Shown: piece after piece, positions 30,446 through 40,196 of the stretch
Numbering within the stretch: the stretch's first letter is position 1
How the letters are laid out: each line of letters opens with the position of its first letter
From: Candidatus Accumulibacter cognatus
GTDB lineage: Bacteria > Pseudomonadota > Gammaproteobacteria > Burkholderiales > Rhodocyclaceae
DNA: 64,000 nt
Direction of reading: 5' to 3'
NCBI GenBank assembly: GCA_013414765.1
Contig: CP058708.1
Location: forward strand, 3,963,553-4,027,552
Translations under genes and position numbers: made by a program
The notes under the pieces: generated by a model
What the model was told of the DNA's origin: nothing
The model's database searches: none
Seen by the model: the letters and a program-made list of their open reading frames with translations, nothing else

Positions 30446-30641
30446 GGCATTCTCCATTTATTAAAAAGTTATTAACCCGCCCTGCCGCGTTGTCAAGGTG
30501 CATCCCGAAACCTGACCGGCGGCTAGGCCCTCCTTGAATTTTAGTGTCAAAGCACTTTTGAACCATTCCGGTTTGCAGGCAACCGATGTCGCCACCGAAG
30601 GCCTCATCTGGATCCAGGCTCACTGAATAGATGAGCGATCC

Positions 30642-31799
30642 TCAATCGATTCTCTTGATCTCGCAATCCCAATTCTTGCGACCAAACCTTTTGCTTGCCA
30701 AGGGCTTCGCTTGTAAGCAGGTCTCAATGTTGATTTCCGCGACAATATCCGATATGACCTGAATTTCTGGCCACTGACCACATTCGTGGAACGGTACTTG
30801 GGCCGCTTCGCATCTGGCGAGCAAGGTCTTGAGATGCGTTACTGGCGGGGCGATTCTTGCCTCTCGCTTCTTGATCAGAGTAAGCATGAACTGATTCGCT
30901 GTCCATTCATCGGCCAGTTTGTTGGCGGCAATACCGCCCACGATCCCGGCGATCAAGCCACTAGTCTTGCCCGCTTGCGATCCCAGAAAGCCTGCGAACG
31001 TTGCCCCGCCAAGAACAATCGCCGCTTTTTCTGCACCGTACAAGGCCGGCATGTTTTGTTGCCTTGCTTCAGCTAGGTCATCAACGACTTCTCGTAGTGG
31101 ACCAAGCCCGTTATGGAGGATCGCCTCCATAAGCACGTTGGCCTCCATGCGGGCAGCGACAACATAATTGGGAAGGAACGCCAGGATGAAGAGGATGAGG
31201 AGCGACTTGTGTTGTCCGATGCGGCAAAAACGAGGTTTTCTCCCCGGACCACTGATCAGCGACCAGAAGTTTCGCAGTGCGGGGGCAATTTGCACTGTCT
31301 CATCCGCATAGGGACAAGCGCCAGCGAGGTATTCATCGGAGCGACACCCGATCTGGGCTTTGGGGGTGGACAGCCCACCCCGACGAAAGAGCGATACGAA
31401 AAACCCATTGACGCTATGGGCAGATCTGTTCTGATGGGATTCCTGTTTCATCGTAGCTTCTCCATGAGCTGTTTCGTACACGCGTTGTAAGGTTGTATTC
31501 CCCGATTTCACATATGCCCTGAGGGTCGTGCTGAAGTCTTGAAACCCCGCGAAGCTGGGAAGAACGCTGGCTGGTCTCACGGCTTCCGTGACAGCCTTCT
31601 CCTCCCACACAATAGGAGCGGCGGACGCCGAGTCGGGTAGGGGCAGGAAGCACACCCGGAAGTGCCTTGGGTAATCAGCTGCGGCATAGAGCATTTCCAG
31701 AGAGGTCATCAGAAGGATTACAAGCCCAGCGTACACACGACCGCGTTCGCGGAACACCGGGAAAATCATTGAATCGCCCGGGAATTGAGGCGGCTCCAT
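30642..31799 (-). CDS. Unknown protein with hydrophobic segments and a glycine-zipper region
   Basis: 385 residues in one open frame. Two hydrophobic helices are seen, one near the start (V-Y-A-G-L-V-I-L-L-M-T-S-L) and one near residue 200 (L-L-I-L-F-I-L-A-F-L-P). Around residue 265-295 comes a glycine-rich hydrophobic stretch with G-G-A-T-F-A-G-F-L-G-S-Q-A-G and G-L-I-A-G-I-V-G-G-I-A-A, a glycine-zipper pattern often found in proteins that insert into membranes. The second helix followed by A-A-R could be a signal peptide of a shorter protein starting inside this frame, so the start is unsure. It lies 184 bp upstream of the CHAT gene on the same strand. No family recognised. Confidence 0.55.
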   Translation of the reverse strand: MEPPQFPGDSMIFPVFRERGRVYAGLVILLMTSLEMLYAAADYPRHFRVCFLPLPDSASAAPIVWEEKAVTEAVRPASVLPSFAGFQDFSTTLRAYVKSGNTTLQRVYETAHGEATMKQESHQNRSAHSVNGFFVSLFRRGGLSTPKAQIGCRSDEYLAGACPYADETVQIAPALRNFWSLISGPGRKPRFCRIGQHKSLLILFILAFLPNYVVAARMEANVLMEAILHNGLGPLREVVDDLAEARQQNMPALYGAEKAAIVLGGATFAGFLGSQAGKTSGLIAGIVGGIAANKLADEWTANQFMLTLIKKREARIAPPVTHLKTLLARCEAAQVPFHECGQWPEIQVISDIVAEINIETCLQAKPLASKRFGRKNWDCEIKRID

Positions 31800-31861
31800 G
31801 ACCTGAGAGGCTGTGAAAATATTTCGCTAAGTCGGCCCGCAAGCCTAGCGCATTCTGTATA

Positions 31862-32400
31862 ATGATCTTGTCATTTTTACACTGCGCTCTGCTCATCACC
31901 CCGACGGCATCCTTGTTCCCCGACGAGCCGACCCACCCGGCCAGACCAAGCGGCGAAGGCGCTGCGAGAAGCGCTCTGCCCAAGCCTGCGGCCCGTGTTC
32001 TGATGCCCAACCGCAATCCACTGGAACTGCGGGCAAGCGATCTGGAGTCGCTGGTGCCGCCCGGCCATCGAGCGCGGTTGGTTTGGGGCTACGTCGAGCG
32101 GCAGAACCTGGAAGGGATGTACGCCGGAATCAAAGCGTTGGAAGGCGGCGCGGGGCGAGCGGCGATCGCCCCGGAGATTCTGTACGCCTTCCAGAGTGGC
32201 TCTACGCCACCCTGGAAGGCGTGGGCATGCGCGTGGGATCGCGCGACTGACGCAGTCGCATGAGGCGTATCGGTGGATTGGTGGTGGCGTACCAGTCAAT
32301 TACCACCCCTTGGCGGACTTTCGCAGCCAAGAGGGCGATGCGCTGGACGACCGGCTGACCGACAACGTGGCGAGTCTGATATCGCGCCACGGCAATGACC
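31862..32400 (+). pseudogene. IS1182-family transposase, N-terminal fragment with frameshifts
   Basis: The plus strand encodes P-N-R-N-P-L-E-L-R-A-S-D-L-E-S-L, R-A-R-L-V-W-G-Y-V-E-R and G-G-A-G-R-A-A-I-A-P-E-I-L, typical of the DUF772-type N-terminus. It then shifts frame into A-R-L-T-Q-S-H-E-A-Y-R-W and L-A-D-F-R-S-Q-E-G-D-A-L. It breaks off where a reversed fragment of another transposase begins. It marks the right edge of the CHAT island and differs in sequence from the IS pair at 56-59 kb. Confidence 0.7.
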
Positions 32401-32475
32401 GAGTGCAGCCGAATCCGCTGCACTTTGCCGTACAGCATCAGTTCCATTTCCTGTATCGGCAAGGCTTCGCACATG
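32388..32475 (-). pseudogene. Fragment of the IS701-like transposase 3' region
   Basis: About 88 bp nearly identical to 22165-22252, encoding M-C-E-A-L-P-I-Q-E-M-E-L-M-L-Y-G-K-V-Q-R on the minus strand. It is wedged between the IS1182 fragment and an IS91-type fragment. Confidence 0.7.
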
Positions 32476-32516
32476 TCTGCCGGTGTGCCCTGCGCCTCCT
32501 CCCACACTGCACTCTT

Positions 32517-33382
32517 TCGCCGCTGCCGATCTGAATACACCGTGCTCTATCGCACCGTGCAGGGTCATCTGGCGACCTGGCTTGAACGCTCCAGTGACTC
32601 GCAGCAAGGCGGCTCGGTCGGGCGGCCTACGTCGAGTGCGAATTTCGCCGCACCTTCGAATGTGGCATCCTGGCCCATGACTGCGCCCGTGCCTGCTCCG
32701 GATCATGCGGACACGGCTTTCCGATTACCTGCTCTTGCATTCCTGCCAAGGTCCGCGTCCGTCTTCTGCGGGCGCTCGCCCGGCGCGAACTGCTCGAGCG
32801 CGAAGACGTGCAAGCCATGGGTGCCTGGGAACACGGCGGGGGCTTCTCGCTCGATGCCCGCGTACGCGTCGAAGCAGACGATCGCCGGGGGCTGGAGCCT
32901 CTGCTGCGGTACTGCACCCGGCCGGCCTTCGCGCTGGAACGACTACGGGAAATCGCTCACGGGCACCGGGTCTATGAGAGCGTCAGGCCGGGCCTGGGGG
33001 GAGCATCCGCCTGATGCTCACGCCGCTCGATCGCTGGGCGGCCCGGATTCCGCCACCACGCCGGCATCGGCAGCGCAGCGCCGGGATACTGGCACCCCAT
33101 GCACCGCTGCGCGCGGCGGTCACGGCGCTGGCGAGCCCATGGGCCGAAACGCCGGCAGCGCGGACCCTGGCCTTGGCGCCCGGCGCACCGCCAACCGCCC
33201 CGACGGGGGCATCCACCGAGGCCACTCAAGCCGAGCTCGTCAGGGAACGCTTGCACCATCCTCGCGCTGCGATTCCGGTAAGGTTTTCCCGCTCCGTCGG
33301 CGCGCTTTCCCCGAATCACGACGGCTGTCCGGACCGGTCAGGGCTTGGAACACTTGCGGAAGTGGCGTTGGATCTCCTATCC
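32517..33382 (+). pseudogene. IS91-family transposase remnant, copy A, internally deleted
   Basis: The start reads Y-T-V-L-Y-R-T-V-Q-G-H-L-A-T-W-L-E-R, then in another frame [18 protein letters not shown] and [11 protein letters not shown], the zinc-finger N-terminus of IS91 transposases. The middle is missing: it jumps to [12 protein letters not shown] and [11 protein letters not shown]. The C-terminal part continues after a stop in the overlapping TGATG. The last 635 bp are nearly identical to copy B at 44994-45674. It ends with a 42-bp terminus shared by three sites in the window. Confidence 0.7.
32748..33382. repeat. Long direct repeat A (matches 44994-45674)
   Basis: The two segments, both on the plus strand and 12.2 kb apart, are nearly identical apart from scattered substitutions and the 47-bp insertion in the second. 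They could serve as a substrate for homologous recombination that deletes or loops out the mscK-patatin-pqi block between them. Confidence 0.8.
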
Positions 33383-33662
33383 GTTATCCTTCTCCGCGAG
33401 GCAGTGGATCGACGAGGATCGGCTATGAGGTCGGGCATGGGTGGTGGTCACCAGCGTAAGCGATATGCCAATATCCACCCGAGTTGGGGAAAAGCGGCAC
33501 GCGTCTGAAAGCAGGATGGCGCCACGAAAAAGTGCGATCCGTGCGGCGCCGTGCATAGCGGCCTCGCCGCCGCTGTGGGCGCACACCTGGCTTAGGGAGG
33601 GCGCGGTCGCGCTCGCTCGTGCTGATCGAAGGGCTGGGCGAGGAGTCGTCGGCGGGCGTCGG
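33383..33662. other. Gap between IS91 remnant and the mechanosensitive channel gene
   Basis: 280 bp without a recognisable gene, beginning exactly where the IS91-like terminus ends. Short frames exist on both strands, but none has family features or a ribosome site. I saw no terminator-like hairpin with a T tract for the channel gene that ends here. Confidence 0.4.
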
Positions 33663-36600
33663 TTAGCACGGATTCCCCGCGTCGGTCTTCTCGTGCCTGA
33701 CGTCTTCGATGGTCACGTGCAGTGGCGAACTCGGGTCGAAGTGCAGGTCTCGCTGCGGGAAGGCCATGGCGATGCCTGCCTGCTCGAACTTGCGATTGAT
33801 CGCCTTGTGCAGGTCGGTCACCGTCGCGCTCCGGTGATCGATGTCGTCGACGAAGGCGCGCAGCGTGAGCGTCAGCGAATTGTCGCCGAAGGCGTCGAAG
33901 CTCACCACGGGTTTGGGGTCGGCGAGGACGTGTTCGTGCTCGTCTGCCGCCGCGCGCATCAGCGCGTGCGCGCTGTCGATGTCGGTACCGTAAGCAACGC
34001 CGACGCTGACCTTGACGCGCGTCACCGGGTCCGACAGCGACCAGTTGAGCAGGCGGCCGGTGATGAACTCCTTGTTGGGTACCACCAGCTCCTGGCGGTC
34101 GGCGTTGCGAATGGTGGTGGCGCGAATCCGGATCTTGGTGACCACGCCATCGGTATTGCCGACGGTGATCAGGTCGCCAACACGCACCGGCCGCTCGAAC
34201 AGGATGATCAGGCCGCTGATGAAATTGGCAACGATTTCCTGCAGGCCGAAGCCGATACCGACGCTCATGGCCGCCGCCAACCACTGCACCTGTGACCATT
34301 GCGCACCGAGGGTGTAGAGCGTCAGCAAGGTGCCGCCGGCGACGATGCCATAGGTCGTCAGGGTGGTGAAGGTGTAGCGGCTGCCGGACGACATGCGGAA
34401 GCGTTCGAGCAGGATCATGTCGAGTACGGCTGGCAGTCGCCTCGCGAGCGTAACCGTGCTGACCAGGTAGAGCAGGGCGAGGCCGAGATCGGCGAGAGTG
34501 ATCGGCAGGCGTTTATCTTCGCCATCGATGGTCGTCGAGCGATACCACAGGGTGATGTCGTCGAGGATCGTCAGGGCCGGAAAAACCACCGACCAGATGG
34601 CGTAGAGGCCAGCCAGGGCGAGCAGGGTGGTGACGATGGCGAGAAGTTCGCGGCTGTCCTCGGTCATCGCCGCCAGATCGACCTTGGCATACACAGTCGG
34701 TGCGGTCCTGCCGTCAGCTGCGTTCGGAGTAGCGCATGCCGCGGCGTCCGTTGCCGATTCGCCGGCTCGCTCGACGCTGGCGATCTGGTAAGCGGCGCGT
34801 TGACGCAGCAAGGTCAACCAGCGCCAGGCGAGCCCATCCAGCAGAACCAGGCCGCAGGCCAGCCAGAGGCTCAGCAGCAGGGAATGCATCATGATTACTG
34901 CCGAGTAGACGTAGCCGTTCAGGGTCGAGGCGAGGACCACAAAAGGTGTTGCCAGTAGGGCAGGGAACCACAGCGGCTGCAGGCGGAAGAGCAGTGCCGG
35001 GTGGGGTTGCTGTCGCAGGTGCGCGAGTACGCCACGCCGGGGGTGAAAGACGCGGTAGAAGAATACCGCCACTGCAAGAGTCACGAGCAGCAGCGCCAGC
35101 CGGCTGACGACACCGCCGTTGAGCCCAGGGTTCAGGTCCATGGCCAGTCGGCCGACGACATTCGCCGGGACGAAGACCCACAGGAGGCGACCGAGTTCGA
35201 TGCACAATCCGTTGGCGGCCGATTCGGGCCACTGCAGGTGCACCCTGCCCAGGCCCCCAGGCAGGCTGATCTGGCGCAGCGCGAGAAGTACATAGAGGTT
35301 GATCGCGACCGATTTCAGGCCGGTGCCGACGGTGTGCGAGAGCGCGGTGCCCTGATGCCCCAGCAGGAGTCCGCTGATGACGGCGATCAGCAGGGGTAGT
35401 GGCGCCGCTTTCAGCAGTGACCAGCCGAGGGCGCGAGCGGTGTAACGGAAGCTGTCGGCGCCGGGTTCGCCGACGTGCCGCGCGGTGTGCTCGATGGCCG
35501 CAGTCAATCTGCCTTGCCGCCACGTCAGGACGAGTGCCAGCAGCACGCCCAGCCAGAAGACGGGTGACGGAAAGACCTCCTGCTCGAAGGCGCGCACCAG
35601 ATCCGACCGGCGTGCGGGCGTGAGCAGCACCTGCACCTCATCCAGCAACCGGAGAACGTCATGCGGCTGCGTTCTCGATTGGGTGCCGAGCCAGAACAGG
35701 TGCTTCTCGAGAAAGGAGTCGTAGCTTCGTGCCGCTTCCCGCATCTCGCTTTCGGCGGCGTGCAGTTTGCGTAAGCGGTCGAGATAGATCGCCTCGCTTT
35801 CCAGTTGCTGGCCGAGCAAGACCTGCCGTTGCGTAACCAGGGCGTGCAGCGTCGCGTCCAGCGCGCCCGTCTGCTCGGCGGGAAGTCCGGCGGCGAGTTC
35901 GGCGACAGCTGCCGGCCCGTTGGCGACACGCGCCGCTTCGTCGAGTGAGCGCAGGCGTCGCACGTTGACTTCGGCAATTCGCTGCGCGAGTTCACGGTCC
36001 TTGCGTTCGTAGACCTTGAGGTCGGGCAGCGTCTGGCGATGGGCAAGCAGCAGCGGGCCGAGTCCGGGACTGAGCGCGCTGATCTCCGTCGCCGCCTGTT
36101 CGCGTTTGTGGTTGGCGCGGATCCGTTCCGCCACCTGCACCGCCTGCGCCTGCTCCTTGTCCAGCGCAGCCAGCGGTAGGGTGACCGCGTTGAGATCCCG
36201 CGCGAGCATGAGGTTGTGTTCGGCAAAGCTCGCCAGGGCCGGGCTCAAACCGACGACGGTTTCCAGCATCCGTTGCGCGGCCTGTTCTGCCTGTTGCGCC
36301 TGCGCGACTCGCCAGGCGTTGTTCAGTGCCTTCAGATCCCTGACGCGCTGGCCGATGCGATCGAGCTTGACAGTCTTTTCGTCGCGTGTCGCCGCAAGGA
36401 GGTCCCATTTCATCGGCAGGCCGAGCAGTTCCTGATCAAGCGCCTGGATCTGCGTGCTGAGGGCGACATAACGGGTTTCGAGGCTCCACCGCCTAGCCTC
36501 GCCCAGCCTCTCCGGCTCGTCGCTGGCAGGTGTGCTCTGCAGGGCCGCGGCGATGGCACGCTGTTGCTCCTGCGTCGTCGCGAGAGTCTGGCGGATCGTC

Positions 36601-37097
36601 GTCGGCCGGTTCTCCTGATAGGCCAGTTGTCGCTCGATGTCGGCGCGCAAAGCCTGTACCGCCGCCAGATCGGCTTCCTCACGCTTGAGATCACGCGCGA
36701 TCTCGGCGCCGCCGGCTACCGCGTCGGCGATCTTGGCGGCTGGTGGCTCGGCGGCCTGCAAGGTGGCGATGCGCTGGCGGACCAGATCGGTCTCCTGCGG
36801 TGCCGTACGCATGCTCTCGGCGAAGACGTCGGCGCGTGCCGCGTGGGCGTCGATCTTCGTCAGGTTGCTGAGGCTGTCGCGGTAGAGGGCGATGAGCTCG
36901 GCACGGCCCTTGGCATCGAGTTCGGGGTTGCCTTCCGCCTGGCTGATCTTGGCTTGCAGAATTTCGGCAGTCACCAGCAACGGCGCTATGCCGCGACGAC
37001 CCGGTGACGTTGTCGGCTCGCCTGCCAGCAGCGTGCCACAGCACAGCGCGAGGATGATCAGCCAGGGCCGCAGGCAGGCGGGCAGGGACTTCGACAT
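33663..37097 (-). CDS. mscK: MscK/KefA-type mechanosensitive channel
   Basis: About 1144 residues from ATG 37097, with a signal peptide (L-I-I-L-A-L-C-C-G-T-L-L-A-G). Residues about 40-460 form a large periplasmic coiled-coil-rich domain. Then come some ten membrane helices and, at the C-terminus, the MscS pore and beta domains: G-I-G-F-G-L-Q-E-I-V-A-N-F-I-S-G near residue 970 and R-V-G-D-L-I-T-V-G, ending with V-P-N-K-E-F-I-T. The length and layout fit MscK (about 1120 residues in E. coli). It protects against osmotic downshock. Divergent from the patatin gene. Confidence 0.85.
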   Translation of the reverse strand: MSKSLPACLRPWLIILALCCGTLLAGEPTTSPGRRGIAPLLVTAEILQAKISQAEGNPELDAKGRAELIALYRDSLSNLTKIDAHAARADVFAESMRTAPQETDLVRQRIATLQAAEPPAAKIADAVAGGAEIARDLKREEADLAAVQALRADIERQLAYQENRPTTIRQTLATTQEQQRAIAAALQSTPASDEPERLGEARRWSLETRYVALSTQIQALDQELLGLPMKWDLLAATRDEKTVKLDRIGQRVRDLKALNNAWRVAQAQQAEQAAQRMLETVVGLSPALASFAEHNLMLARDLNAVTLPLAALDKEQAQAVQVAERIRANHKREQAATEISALSPGLGPLLLAHRQTLPDLKVYERKDRELAQRIAEVNVRRLRSLDEAARVANGPAAVAELAAGLPAEQTGALDATLHALVTQRQVLLGQQLESEAIYLDRLRKLHAAESEMREAARSYDSFLEKHLFWLGTQSRTQPHDVLRLLDEVQVLLTPARRSDLVRAFEQEVFPSPVFWLGVLLALVLTWRQGRLTAAIEHTARHVGEPGADSFRYTARALGWSLLKAAPLPLLIAVISGLLLGHQGTALSHTVGTGLKSVAINLYVLLALRQISLPGGLGRVHLQWPESAANGLCIELGRLLWVFVPANVVGRLAMDLNPGLNGGVVSRLALLLVTLAVAVFFYRVFHPRRGVLAHLRQQPHPALLFRLQPLWFPALLATPFVVLASTLNGYVYSAVIMMHSLLLSLWLACGLVLLDGLAWRWLTLLRQRAAYQIASVERAGESATDAAACATPNAADGRTAPTVYAKVDLAAMTEDSRELLAIVTTLLALAGLYAIWSVVFPALTILDDITLWYRSTTIDGEDKRLPITLADLGLALLYLVSTVTLARRLPAVLDMILLERFRMSSGSRYTFTTLTTYGIVAGGTLLTLYTLGAQWSQVQWLAAAMSVGIGFGLQEIVANFISGLIILFERPVRVGDLITVGNTDGVVTKIRIRATTIRNADRQELVVPNKEFITGRLLNWSLSDPVTRVKVSVGVAYGTDIDSAHALMRAAADEHEHVLADPKPVVSFDAFGDNSLTLTLRAFVDDIDHRSATVTDLHKAINRKFEQAGIAMAFPQRDLHFDPSSPLHVTIEDVRHEKTDAGNPC

Positions 37098-37334
37098 GCG
37101 GCGCATTCTGACATACGCAGGCGGGCTTACCAAGCGGCATGCGCAGGCTGAACCTCTTTCTTGGCTGCCGCCACCAGGGCAGAGGCTTGCCGGGTAGGTG
37201 TCGTCGAGCCGGCAAGGGGCCAGTGCCGCGGCACGCTGCCCGAGCAGGGGCTCATCGGTCCGAAGTTGGCGACAGGTTGCCGCACCGGCGGAAGGGGTAG
37301 AATACGGTCTTCACCTTCTTCGGGGCCTGAACTG

Positions 37335-38807
37335 ATGATTCCATTTCGCGCGCCATTCCTGCTGGTCGTGCTGTTGCTGCTGACGCTCGGTGCTTGTGCC
37401 ACCCGTCCGGTCAATCCGCCGATCACGCTGGCCGATCCGAAGACTGGCTACCGTTTTGAGGTGCGGCAGGCACATGCGACGAAGAAGGAAAACCTGGTCA
37501 TTCTCGCCTTCTCGGGCGGCGGTACGCGCGCGGCGGCCTTTTCGTACGGCGTTCTCGAATTCCTGCGCCGTACCGAGGTGACGGGTCCGCAGGGCCAGAC
37601 CATGCGCCTGCTCGATGCCGTCGACGTCATCACCGGCGTCTCCGGTGGCAGCTTCACCGCGTTGGCCTACGGTCTCTACGGCGACAAACTGTTTGACGAG
37701 TACGAACAGCGTTTCCTGAAGCGCGACGTCCAGGGCGAAATCATTGCCCGTACGTTCAGTCCGCGCCACTGGGGGGCACTGTGGTCGCTGGGCTGGGGTC
37801 GCTCGGAGCTGGCGGCGCAGTTGTATGACGAAATCCTCTTCAATGAAGCTACCTTCGGCGATCTGGACCGCGGCCGTGGTCCACTGATCCTGGCGTCGGC
37901 CACCGATATTTCGACCGGCGCTCGGTTTGTTTTCAACCAGACTACCTTCGATGTCCTCTGCTCGGATCTCAATGCCGTGCGCTTGTCGCGGGCCGCTGCC
38001 GCGTCATCGGCCGTACCGGTGGTGCTCTCGCCGGTGACGATCAACAACTATGGTGGCAGCTGCAACACGCAGTTGCCCCGCTGGGTGAATGTGTTTTCCT
38101 CCGCTGCGGAACCGCCGCGCCCCGCGGCGCGCGCGATCCGCTCGCTGAAGGATCTGCAGGCCTACGGGGACGGCGCCAACCGGCCCTACCTGCACCTCGT
38201 GGACGGTGGCGTCTCGGACAACGTCGGCATGCGCGCGGTGCTCGATGCGCTGGAGATTTCCCAGGCACTGCACGAATTGGGTGCGCCGACGCCGCTCGAC
38301 CACGCGCGCAGGGTGATCGTCTTCATTGTCAATTCACTGTCTTCGCCACCGACCAACTGGGACGAATCCCAGGTCCCGCCGGGTACCATCAGCATCCTGT
38401 TGAAGTCCGCCGGCGTGCCGATCGACCGCTACTCGTATGAAGCGGTCGAGTTGCTGCGGGACATTGCGGCGCGCTGGCAGATCTTGCGTCTGATCGGCCA
38501 CTCGCCAGCCATGGCTGCCAACAAGGATCCCGTCGTTGCCGCCGCACTGCGCGTGCCGAACGCCGAGATCTACGCCATCGACGTGTCCTTCGCCGCGCTC
38601 AAGGACAAGGAAGAACTGGCCTACCTGAATGCGCAGCCGACATCGTTCGTGTTGCCCGATGAGGCTGTCGATCGCCTGCGTGCGGCAGCGGGAACGATCA
38701 TCATGGACTCGCCGGAGTTCCAGCGCGTGCTCAAGGACGTCGGGGCCAGGATCGTCACCCAGGCACCGCGCGCGCCAGCGGCGACGGCCGCGCCCGCCGC
38801 GCAGTAG
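37335..38807 (+). CDS. Patatin-like phospholipase, lipoprotein
   Basis: 490 residues from ATG 37335, which follows the hydrophobic start of a lipoprotein signal (L-L-L-L-T-L-G-A-C, lipobox Cys near residue 21). The patatin fold shows the oxyanion segment F-S-G-G-G-T-R-A-A near residue 60, the nucleophile G-V-S-G-G-S near residue 104 and D-G-G-V-S-D-N near residue 292, which supplies the Asp of the Ser-Asp dyad. The enzyme likely acts on lipids at the outer membrane or in the periplasm. It sits 82 bp upstream of a lipid-transport operon on the same strand. Confidence 0.85.
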   Translation: MIPFRAPFLLVVLLLLTLGACATRPVNPPITLADPKTGYRFEVRQAHATKKENLVILAFSGGGTRAAAFSYGVLEFLRRTEVTGPQGQTMRLLDAVDVITGVSGGSFTALAYGLYGDKLFDEYEQRFLKRDVQGEIIARTFSPRHWGALWSLGWGRSELAAQLYDEILFNEATFGDLDRGRGPLILASATDISTGARFVFNQTTFDVLCSDLNAVRLSRAAAASSAVPVVLSPVTINNYGGSCNTQLPRWVNVFSSAAEPPRPAARAIRSLKDLQAYGDGANRPYLHLVDGGVSDNVGMRAVLDALEISQALHELGAPTPLDHARRVIVFIVNSLSSPPTNWDESQVPPGTISILLKSAGVPIDRYSYEAVELLRDIAARWQILRLIGHSPAMAANKDPVVAAALRVPNAEIYAIDVSFAALKDKEELAYLNAQPTSFVLPDEAVDRLRAAAGTIIMDSPEFQRVLKDVGARIVTQAPRAPAATAAPAAQ

Positions 38808-38889
38808 CGCACCGCGTCGTGCCGAGCGCGCTCCTGTGATCACACGCGGTCGGCGCGGCGGAGTTCCGGACAGGGGCTGACGGACAGCC

Positions 38890-39567
38890 ATGCCTGAGCG
38901 GAGCGGATGCGATTCCTCACTGGTCGCCTGTCCCGACTGCGATCTCTTGCAGCACCTGCCGCAGATTCCGCCGGGTGGTTCGGCGCACTGCACGCGTTGC
39001 CATGCCCACTTGTGGCGGCACAAGGTCGATTCACTGAATCGCACGCTGGCGCTGGCGCTTGCCGCCGCGCTGCTGTTGCTGATCGCCAACAGCGTGCCGA
39101 TGCTCGGTCTGGCGGTGGCCGGTCGCGAAACCTTCACGACGGTCATCGGCGGTGTGCTGGCGATGTGGCGCGACGGCAGGCAGGAGGTTGCCATGCTCGT
39201 GTTGTTCACGGCCGTGATCGCGCCAGCGTTCGAGGTCGCCTGCCTGCTCGCCGTGGTGCTCGCCGTACGCCGGCCGCCGGCGCCTGCCTGGGCCGGCCGG
39301 CTGCTGCGCGCTTACGAGATCCTGCGCGAGTGGAGCATGATCGAGATCATGCTGCTCGGCGTCCTCGTGGCGCTGATCAAGATCGCCGAACTGGCGACGG
39401 TGATTCCGGGTCTGGCGATGTTCGTGCTCGGGGCGCTGGTCTTCCTGCTCGCGGCGATGGCCGCGGTCTTCGATCCGCGCGATGCCTGGGCGCGCGTCGG
39501 CTGGGTCGCGGGCGCGTCGGCCGGTCTACTGCCTGGCCCGGCGCGGTCGCCGGAGGGTCGACGATGA
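38890..39567 (+). CDS. pqiA: PqiA-like membrane protein, first half-length copy
   Basis: 225 residues. A zinc-ribbon-like N-terminus (C-P-D-C and C-T-R-C) is followed by four membrane helices, with I-A-N-S-V-P-M-L-G-L after the first and E-W-S-M-I-E-I-M-L-L-G in the third, the PqiA domain signature. In E. coli PqiA holds two such domains in one chain of about 420 residues; here they are two separate genes. It overlaps the next by 4 nt. Confidence 0.85.
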   Translation: MPERSGCDSSLVACPDCDLLQHLPQIPPGGSAHCTRCHAHLWRHKVDSLNRTLALALAAALLLLIANSVPMLGLAVAGRETFTTVIGGVLAMWRDGRQEVAMLVLFTAVIAPAFEVACLLAVVLAVRRPPAPAWAGRLLRAYEILREWSMIEIMLLGVLVALIKIAELATVIPGLAMFVLGALVFLLAAMAAVFDPRDAWARVGWVAGASAGLLPGPARSPEGRR

Positions 39568-40196
39568 ACGCCCTGCCGGCGACCGCCATGTCGCTCGGGC
39601 TGGCCGGCTGCGAGGTCTGTGGGCTGGTCTCGCGACCGCTGGCGGGGACGGCGCCGCATTGTCCGCGGTGTGGCGAGGCGCTGCATTTCCGCAGGCCGGC
39701 GAGTATCGAACGGTGCTGGGCGCTGGTGATCGCGGCGCTGATCCTTTACCTCCCGGCCAACCTGCTGCCGGTACTTACCACCTACACGCCGCTCGGCAGT
39801 CAGTCCGACACCATCATGCAGGGTGTCGTCGAGCTGTGGTCGCCGACCTCGTGGCCTCTGGCGATCGTCGTTTTCGTTGCCAGCATCACCATCCCCCTCG
39901 GCAAGCTGATCGCTCTGGCCTACCTGTTGATCACGGTGCAGCGGGGCTCGCTCACATCGACCCGGCAGCGGGTCCGCCTCTACCGCATGGTAAAGTTCAT
40001 CGGCCGCTGGTCGATGCTCGACGTCTTTGTCGACACCTTCGTCGTCGCCCTGGTGCAACTCAAGCCGCTGATGTGGATGGCGCCGGGTCCCGGAGTGATG
40101 TTCTTTGCCGCTGTCGTCGTCGTGACGATGGTCGCGGTCAACTGCTTCGACCCGCGGCTGATCTGGGATCTGCCGCAGAAAGAATGCAATGCCTGA
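39564..40196 (+). CDS. pqiA: PqiA-like membrane protein, second half-length copy
   Basis: 210 residues with the same plan: C-E-V-C and C-P-R-C zinc ribbon, then four helices with L-P-A-N-L-L-P-V-L and G-R-W-S-M-L-D-V-F-V-D. Starts in ATGA with the first copy and overlaps pqiB by 8 nt. Together the two proteins probably form the inner-membrane part of the Pqi lipid-transport complex. Confidence 0.85.
   Translation: MNALPATAMSLGLAGCEVCGLVSRPLAGTAPHCPRCGEALHFRRPASIERCWALVIAALILYLPANLLPVLTTYTPLGSQSDTIMQGVVELWSPTSWPLAIVVFVASITIPLGKLIALAYLLITVQRGSLTSTRQRVRLYRMVKFIGRWSMLDVFVDTFVVALVQLKPLMWMAPGPGVMFFAAVVVVTMVAVNCFDPRLIWDLPQKECNA

Noticed and set aside
37277-37303. Promoter for the patatin gene (TTGCCG and TAGAAT)
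   Set aside because: The spacer is only 15 bp and both boxes are imperfect, so I did not list it as a feature.
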